Source: Lactuca virosa (lineage: Eukaryota > Streptophyta > Magnoliopsida > Asterales > Asteraceae). From it: a DNA stretch of 64,000 nt. The position numbers were made by a program, and so were the translations under genes. Below, piece by piece: positions 57,164 to 64,000 of the stretch. Under the pieces are notes generated by a model that saw nothing but the letters and a program-made list of their open reading frames with translations, did no database searches and had not been told where the DNA came from. The stretch is from assembly GCA_928212115.1 (NCBI GenBank), contig CAKMRJ010000001.1:179990263-180054262 (forward strand). Direction: 5' to 3'. Each line of letters starts with the position of its first letter. Within the stretch, counting starts at the first letter, position 1.

Positions 57164-58440
57164 TGTAACACCCGGTTCCTGGTAGGTATTTTAAAGAAGA
57201 ATTCTTATTTTTGCAAAGGGACTCGACGAGTTGGAGGCCCCAAACTCGTCGAGTAGAAATGGGAATAAGTTTGGACGCGGATTGAGGAACCTACTCGACG
57301 AGTTGGGGAGGACCAACTCGACGAGTTAGAGCTGGTAAATGAAACCCTAATTTCGGGGTTTTGCAGCCTATTTAAGCATCCTATTCTCCACTTGTTGGCC
57401 TCATTTGCTACCTCCATCGTTATAAACCCTAGCTACGAAATCCTAATCCACCCTTGAGTGTTTACGAGCCATTATTGTGTGTTCTTGGTGATTTTGAAGC
57501 TTGAGAAGGAAGGAGAAGCTTGAGGATTCAAGAGGAAGTCAGTAGATCCAGAGTTCAAGCTACATTTCGGACTCATTTAAGGTATAAAGCTTATACCTTG
57601 GCTTTCTATCACTTAGATCCTCATTTAGGTTAGTATGTTATCACTTTTGGGCCATTTTGAAGCCACTTTCAGGATTAGAGTGTTTTATGGAGTTGTGACT
57701 TCAGATATAGGCACTTATGAGCTCATGAAGCTCAAAGTTTCTAGCTTTATTAGTCCATGGCCTTTCTACATGTCCTAGATCTCCTTTATAGCTTGGTTTT
57801 TGGTGTTTCTAGCTTATAACACCATGAATGGGCGTAAAGTTAGCAACTTTACGTGTTATGCTAGCCTTAGGGAATCAGATCTATGTTCTAGAAGCATTTG
57901 ACTCGATTGTAATCGACATAATGAGTGAGGGCTAAGAGGAACTCGACGAGTTGCTCATGCAACTCGGCGAGTTGGATCGTGATTCCCTACTTTTCTGACT
58001 CCGGAGCAAACTAGTGAGTCTAGAAGATGACTCAGTGAGTGGATAAGGTTCTCCGAGTTTTGAAGACTGAGGAACTCGTCGAGTGCTAGGAAGAACTCGA
58101 CGAGATGTTCGGGTTTGTCGCGACTCTGTTTGAAGGAGAACTCGACGAGTCCAAGAAGGTACTCAACGAGTTGTGAGTAAAATGTCTCGACTCTGTTTCA
58201 AGGGGAACTCGACGTGTTCATGAAAGAACTCGACGAGTAGGATCGAGGTTTCCAGAGTTTCATGGAACAGGAACTCGACGAGTTGATGGACCAACTCGGC
58301 GAGTTGAGTCAACATGGATGTTGACTTTGACCAGAATATTGACTTTGACGTTGACTTTGACCATGGTTGACCCTTAGAGGGTTATGAAGTAGGGAATAGA
58401 TGTTAGAGGGTAATCCCATGTAAGGGTTGGGGCCCGATTT
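57164..58440 (+). repeat. LTR copy 3 of F, truncated
   Basis: Ends at GGGGCCCGATTT, where the LTR is fused to the last about 580 bp of the interior (TGAATGGCAGACG...). Confidence 0.88.
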
Positions 58441-59021
58441 TGAATGGCAGACGAACTGAGACCAGGAAGGTCTAGGTGGATTTTGAAAAGCAGCCAGGAG
58501 ACAGCATATCGTTTCAGGCAGTTCAGTGTTACAGGCAGTTCAGTGTTTCAGGCAGAGCAGCATTTCGGGCCGTATTGGTGCTTTTAGGATTCCATGTACA
58601 GACGGAGTAACTGAGTGATTAGGAAGTGACAAGTCACTCGCAGTGGAATTAAATAATCTCAAAGTAGTCGATTTGACTCTGTTGCGCAACTCTTGTATGT
58701 GTCTAACCGTTGCGAGGATCAATCTTCTACTTGAAGGATTAACTGAGCCTCCAATCATATAAAAGTGTTTTGTAGCCGTTTATGGACAGCGACTTGTTTC
58801 CTTTTTCAGCAGCAGGATGATGGGTGGCAGTTCGGTCTGAGGGGTCATTGATCGCGCGGGGTGATGGGTGTACCCTCATATGGAAAATGTGAGTGCTCGT
58901 AAGAAACGTTAGTTGGTTCATGACAAATATACGGAGCCGCGGGCTTATAGCGTGAGTAATTTTGTGGATAGGTGATTGCAGTAGACTTCGAGGATGAAGT
59001 CCAAGACAAGTGGGGGAGAAT
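58441..59021 (+). other. Interior remnant, unit 3 of F
   Basis: Corresponds to about 52895-53473 of unit 1. Ends with the polypurine tract. Confidence 0.85.
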
Positions 59022-60300
59022 TGTAACGCCCGGTTCCTGGTAGTTATTTTAAAGAAGAATTCTCATTTTTGCAAAGGGACTCGACGAGTTGGAGGCCCCA
59101 AACTCGTCGAGTAGAAATGGGAATAAGTTTGGACGCGGATTGGGAAACCTACTCTACGAGTTAGGGAGGACCAACTCGACGAGTTAGAGCTGGTAAATGA
59201 AACCCTAATTTCGGGGTTTCGCAGCCTATTTAAGCATCCTATTCTCCACTTGTTGGCCTCATTTGCTGCCTCCATCGTTATAAACCCTAGCTACGAAATC
59301 CTAATCCACCCTTGAGTGTTTACGAGCCATTATTGTGTGTTCTTGGTGACTTTGAAGCTTGAGAAGGAAGGAGAAGCTTGAGGATTCAAGAGGAAGTCAG
59401 TAGATCCAGAGTTCAAGCTACATTTCGGACTCATTTAAAGTATAAATCTTATACCTTGGCTTTCTATTACTTAGATCCTCATTTAGGTTAGTATGTTATC
59501 ACTTTTGGGCCATTTTGAAGCCACTTTCGGGATTTGAGTGTTTTATGGAGTTGTGACTTCAGATATAGGCACTTATGAGCTCAAGAAGCTCAAAGTTTCT
59601 AGCTTTATTAGTTCATGGCCTTTCTACATGTCCTAGATCTCCTTTATAGCTTGGTTTTTGCTGTTTCTAGCTCATAACACCATGAATGGGCGTAAAGTTA
59701 GCAACTTTACGTGTTATGCTAGCCTTAGGGAATCAGATCTATGTTCTAGAAGCATTTGACTCGATTGTAATCGACATAATGAGTGAGGGCTAAGAGGAAC
59801 TCGACGAGTTGCTCATGCAACTCGGCGAGTTGGATCGTGATTCCCTACTTTTATGACTCCGGAGCAAACTAGTGAGTCTAGAAGATGACTCAGTGAGTGG
59901 ATAAGGTTCTCCGAGTTTTGAAGACTGAGGAACTCGTCGAGTGCTAGGAAGAACTCGACGAGATGTTCGGGTTTGTCCCGACTCTGTTTGAAGGAGAACT
60001 CGACGAGTCCAAGAAGGGACTCGACGAGTTGTGAGTAAAATGTCTCGACTCTGTTTCAAGGGGAACTCGACGTGTTCATGAAAGAACTCGACGAGTAGGA
60101 TCGAGGTTTCCAGAGTTTCATGGAACAGGAACTCGACGAGTTGATGGACCAACTCGGCGAGTTGAGTCAACCAGGATGTTGACTTTGACCAGAATATTGA
60201 CTTTGACGTTGACTTTGACCATGGTTGACCCTTAGAGGGTTATGAAGTAGGGAATAGATGTTAGAGGGTAATCCCATGTAAGGTTTGGGGCCCGATTTTG
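59022..60300 (+). repeat. LTR copy 4 of F, truncated at the same junction as copy 3
   Basis: Same length and same fusion point as copy 3 (unit length 1858 bp in both), so units 3 and 4 descend from one already deleted unit. Confidence 0.88.
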
Positions 60301-60879
60301 AATGGCAGACGAACTGAGACCAGGAAGGTCTACGTGGATTTTGAAAAGCAGCCAGGAGACAGCATACTGTTTCAGGCAGTTCAGTGTTACAGGCAGTTCT
60401 GTGTTTTAGGCAGAGCAGCATTTCGGGCCGTATTGGTGCTTTTAGGATTCCATGTACAGACGGAGTAACTGAGTGATTAGGAAGCGATAAGTCACTTGCA
60501 GTGGGATTAAATAATCTCAGAGTAGTCGATTTGACTCTGTTGCGCAGCTCTTGTATGAGTCTAACCGTTGCGCTGATCAATCTTCTACTCGAAGGATTAA
60601 CTGAGCCTCCAATCATATAAAAGTGTTTTGTAGCCGTTTATGGACAGCGACTTGTTTCCTTTTTCAGCAGCAGCATGATGGGTGGCAGTTCAGTCTGAGG
60701 GGTCATTGATCGCGCGGGGTGATGGGTGTACCCTCATATGGCAAATGTTAGTGCTCGTATGAAACGTTAGTTGGCTCATGACAAATATAGGGAGCCGCGG
60801 GCTTATAACGTGAGTAATTTTGTGGATAGGTGATTGCAGTAGACTTCGAGGATGAAGTCCAAGACAAGTGGGGGAGAAT
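60301..60879 (+). other. Interior remnant, unit 4 of F
   Basis: Same segment as 58441-59021, with small differences. Polypurine tract before 60880. Confidence 0.85.
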
Positions 60880-62559
60880 TGTAACGCCTGGTTCCTGGTA
60901 GGTATTTTAAAGAAGAATTCTCATTTTTGCAAAGGGACTCGACGAGTTGGAGGCCCCAAACTCGTCGAGTAGAAATGGGAATAAGTTTGGACGCGGATTG
61001 GGAAACCTACTCGACGAGTTGGGGAGGACCAACTCGACGAGTTAGAGCTGGTAAATGAAACCCTAATTTTGGGGTTTCGCAGCCTATTTAAGCATCCTAT
61101 TCTCCACTTGTTGGCCTCATTTGCTGCCTCCATCGTTATAAACCCTAGCTACGAAATCCTAATCCACCCTTGAGTGTTTACGAGCCATTATTTTGTGTTC
61201 TTGGTGATTTTGAAGCTTGAGAAGGAAGGAGAAGCTTGAGGATTCAAGAGGAAGTCAGTAGATCCAGAGTTCAAGCTACATTTCGGACTCATTTAAGGTA
61301 TAAAGCTTATACCTTGGCTTTCTATTACTTAGATCCTCATTTAGGTTAGTATGTTATCACTTTTGGGCCATTTTGAAGCCACTTTCGGGATTTGAGTGTT
61401 TTATGGAGTTGTGACTTCATATATAGGAACTTATGAGCTCATGAAGCTCAAAGTTTCTAGCTTTATTAGTCCATGGCCTTTCTACATGTCCTAGATCTCC
61501 TTTATAGCTTGGTTTTTGGTGTTTCTAGCTTATAACACCATGAATGGGCGTAAAGTTAGCAACTTTACGTGTTATGCTAGCCTTAGGGAATCAGATCTAT
61601 GTTCTAGAAGCATTTGACTCGATTGTAATCGACATAATGAGTGAGGGCTAAGAGGAACTCGACGAGTTGCTCATGCAACTCGGCGAGTTGGATCGTGATT
61701 CCCTACTTTTATGACTCCGGAGCAAACTAGTGAGTCTAGAAGATGACTCAGTGAGTGGATAAGGTTCTCCGAGTTTTGAAGACTGAGGAACTCGTCGAGT
61801 GCTAGGAAGAACTCGACGAGATGTTCGGGTTTGTCCCAACTCTGTTTGAAGGAGAACTCGACAAGTCCAAGAAGGGACTCGACGAGTTGTGAGTAAAATG
61901 TCTCGACTCTGTTTCAAGGGGAACTCGACGTGTTCATGAAAGAACTCGACGAGTAGGATCGAGGTTTCCAGAGTTTCATGGAATAGGAACTCGACGAGTT
62001 GATGGACCAACTCGGCGCGTTGAGTCAACCAGGATGTTGACTTTGACCAGAATATTGACTTTGGCGTTGACTTTGACCATGGTTGACCCTTAGAGGGTTA
62101 TGAAGTAGGGAATAGATGTTAGAGGGTAATCCTATGTAAGGGTTGGGGCCCGATTTGGAAAATTGGGCCATTAGTGGGCTGTTATGGATTTTGGAGTTTT
62201 GGACTTGATTGGTTTTGGACTTGGGCCTTAGCTAAGTATCTTGTGGGCTAGGAGTAAAATGGTTATTTTACCCAAGTAAGGATTATGGATCATGGTTCGG
62301 AACCCAATTGCTAACTGGGTGATGTTTTGGTATTGATAGCCCAGGGAGTTTCCAGGACAACAGCTAAGGATTTCCTGCAATGGACTTCAGCAGTGTCAGG
62401 TGAGTTACCTTCCAGTAGAAGTGGGTCTAAGGCCACAATGTCGGCCCACTAGTAGGAGCTATTTATTAGATGATTGTATTTGTGATAATTGTCTGGTATG
62501 CCACTATCTATTATGTTTTATGTGCTAGTATGGTATGATGTCATGTGATAGTGGTAGTA

Positions 62560-62832
62560 GGGGGAATAGTCACCGCATCCGGTCGAAAGGACCAAATGGG
62601 TAGGTCGGGCACCCCGGTATGCCTGAAAGTATGTTTATGTTATGTTATTACGTAGTAGTGGTAGGGGTGAAATAGTCCCCGTAACCGGTTGAGATACACC
62701 GGAGGATAGGTCGGGAACCCAGATATGCCTGATATGGGGTAGGTTAGGCACCCCGGTATGCCTAGCAGGGGTAGGTTGAGCATCCCGGTATGCTCAGTAG
62801 GGTAGGTCGGGCACCCAGATATGTCTGGCGGT
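62560..62832 (+). repeat. Covarying hairpin array in LTR F
   Basis: Hairpins around the loop (C/T)CCCGGTA: AGGCA/TGCCT (62746-62763) and GAGCA/TGCTC (62778-62795), plus wobble-containing versions near 62608 and 62808. Each long half-repeat also has a different small hairpin at the same place: GGTC-GAAAG-GACC near 62581 and CCGGT-TGAGATAC-ACCGG near 62685. Confidence 0.85.
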
Positions 62833-62872
62833 ATGTTTATTGTATTGTATGTGGTATGATGGGGGAACTCAC

Positions 62873-62887
62873 TAAGCTTCGTGCTTA
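62873..62887 (+). promoter_or_regulatory. Conserved LTR hairpin, element F
   Basis: TAAGC-TTCGT-GCTTA after ACTCAC, 22 bases before the 3' splice-like AG. Same as in element D. Confidence 0.65.
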
Positions 62888-63140
62888 CGGTTTACAGTTT
62901 TGGTTTCAGGTACTTCATTTTCAAAGGAAAGGAGCCGGCTTGATCGCAGCGCATCACACTATGTTTTTCGCACATGAGATCTTTGGTATTACACTCATAT
63001 ATTGTTTTATGATAACATATTTTGATTATTGACATACTGGTTTTGACATGGGATGATATTATGAATGTTTTTATACTATTGGTTTTCATAACAACTTATT
63101 TAAAAACAAAATTTTTGGTCTTAAATTTTGGGATGTTACA

Positions 63141-63145
63141 GCCCC
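63141..63145. repeat. Right TSD GCCCC of element F
   Basis: Matches 49933-49937. No GCCCC-type duplication flanks the inner LTR starts. Confidence 0.88.
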
Positions 63146-64000
63146 TTATGAAATGCAAGTCTTTGTCTTACACTTTGAAAGCACTCGCACGTCGTTCGCA
63201 AAAGCTAGTGAGATAAAGGTCACCTAACCTCTTGTGTTATCTTTTGATGACCGATGTGTATTCGTGATTTCTACAACCTAGTTATAGGCCGATTACACAA
63301 GTTCCTGAAACTAGATGATTTGAATGGAAATTTGGTGTGATAAGATTATCTAAGAAATAAATATCTAATGCATAGATGAGATCAAATATTTTTAGTAAAC
63401 TTTGTTATTAGCGATATCATATAACTAGGAATTATATATTAGAATATTATCGATAATCGATATCCAGATTGTTGAATTCAATGAATGGAAAAAATGATAC
63501 CTAACCATTTATTTGTTTTGAAAATTGGATACTAGACTTTGATAATTAATGTTTTGAACTTAAAGTGTGACAACTGGAAAAATTCTAGAACAAACAAGAT
63601 CTAATCTTAAACCGTGTATGAGTGAGTTCACATCATAACATTTACGCAACAAAACTTTGAAAGCCAAGAGGGCATGTTTATATAAGTTAATATATGCATA
63701 TACCTTGAAATTCATGATGAGATAAACTTTAGAAAGCCCATACAAGTCAACAAAGCAACAAAGCAACAAAGAGTCAAACAAGTCAGACAAAAATTAAATG
63801 ATTTAGCATAAAAGCACGTTCATGTGCCATACCTTTGAGTTTTCGGCGTAGGACCCCACCATCCTTATGATTTCGGTTGCATAGGACCGAAATCACACAC
63901 TTTTGGATCCAAATTGCTTGCCTAGACTGAAATCTCCGCTTCATGGACTCCCATACGACCGAAATCAGTAGTTTATGGCCCATTAAGGGCGAAATCTCTT
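63146..64000. other. Non-coding DNA right of element F
   Basis: No gene supported; frames of 60-76 codons overlap on both strands. The last 140 bases contain the word CGAAATC or its reverse complement at least five times (near 63870, 63888, 63928, 63958 and 63989), one with a CTGAAATC variant. It may be the start of another repeat family. Confidence 0.4.

Larger units (their letters stand above)
62400..62909 (+). other. Candidate intron inside LTR F
   Basis: GTGAGT at the start after CAG, TTTCAG at the end before GTAC, 510 nt. It encloses the hairpin array and the conserved hairpin. Splicing untested. Confidence 0.45.
49938..63140 (+). mobile_element. Element F: tandem multi-LTR array of a non-coding Ty3-type element
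   Basis: The LTR start TGTAAC[GA]C..GGTTC.TGGTAGG occurs five times: 49938, 53474, 57164, 59022, 60880. Each later start is preceded by a purine tract GTGGGGGAGAAT. Only the last copy (60880-63140) has a full LTR ending GATGTTACA. Units 1 and 2 (3536 and 3690 bp) lose the LTR 3' part, the primer site and presumably part of the interior. Units 3 and 4 (both 1858 bp) share one deletion junction. No coding. One TSD pair encloses all. Confidence 0.9.
60880..63140 (+). repeat. Complete terminal LTR of element F
   Basis: 2261 bp, TGTAACGCCT...GATGTTACA. TATTTAAG near 61086, telo-box AAACCCTAA near 61059, W-box-like TTGACTTTGACC cluster at 62035-62075, donor-like CAG|GTGAGT at 62397-62405, hairpin array 62560-62832, ACTCAC plus hairpin 62867-62887, GTTTCAG|GTA ending 62909. 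Confidence 0.92.

Overview
The window is plant nuclear DNA, AT-rich between elements and made almost entirely of nested LTR retrotransposons. No host protein-coding gene could be supported. The abundance of the word ACTCGACGAGT and the mix of families suggest an Asteraceae genome, probably Lactuca (lettuce). That is inference from familiarity, not from a search.

Layout. Positions 1-5100 are AT-rich non-coding DNA with microsatellites, a terminal-inverted-repeat element that contains plant telomere repeats (681-1167), a Helitron-like 3' end (2956) and small duplications. Positions 5110-8817 hold a decayed minus-strand Ty3/Tat-type pol (integrase, extra RNase H, RNase H, RT, protease). It resumes in the same reading frame at 21812. 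The intervening 13 kb is a two-level nest. Copia element A (8818-21806, +, TSD GTAGG) was hit by copia element B (8824-16398, -, TSD GTTGG) exactly 6 bp inside its left LTR.

A three-level nest follows. Element C (22921-48579, +, TSD TCATC) was hit exactly 6 bp inside its left LTR by element D (22927-41732, +, TSD GTAAC). The internal region of D carries Tekay-like chromovirus E (27367-37843, -, TSD GCAAC). E is the only element with a near-complete pol, and it is broken by several lesions. C and D have no recognisable coding sequence. Element F (49938-63140, +, TSD GCCCC) is an array of five LTR starts with only one complete LTR, bounded by a single TSD pair. Regions 21956-22915, 48585-49932 and 63146-64000 are the DNA into which C and F inserted. 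They may belong to one more LTR element that has a TATA box at about 22624 and a primer-binding-like site at 48781.

The most interesting pattern is structural. The long LTRs of C, D, E and F differ in sequence but share one architecture: a TATA box, a consensus 5' splice site, a cluster or tandem array of short hairpins, the word ACTCAC, one hairpin whose stem differs between families but stays complementary, and 22-30 nt later a polypyrimidine-AG|GT 3' splice site. This suggests an intron carried inside the LTR with selected RNA structure. Within C and F, copies of the array hairpins show compensatory stem changes. Each family also has its own recurrent, mostly self-complementary word: ACTCGNCGAGT in D and F, TTCACGACGTGAA in C, TTYACGGYC in A, GGCCCAAT in E. 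All boundaries were found by eye. Splicing, transcription and family names are untested.
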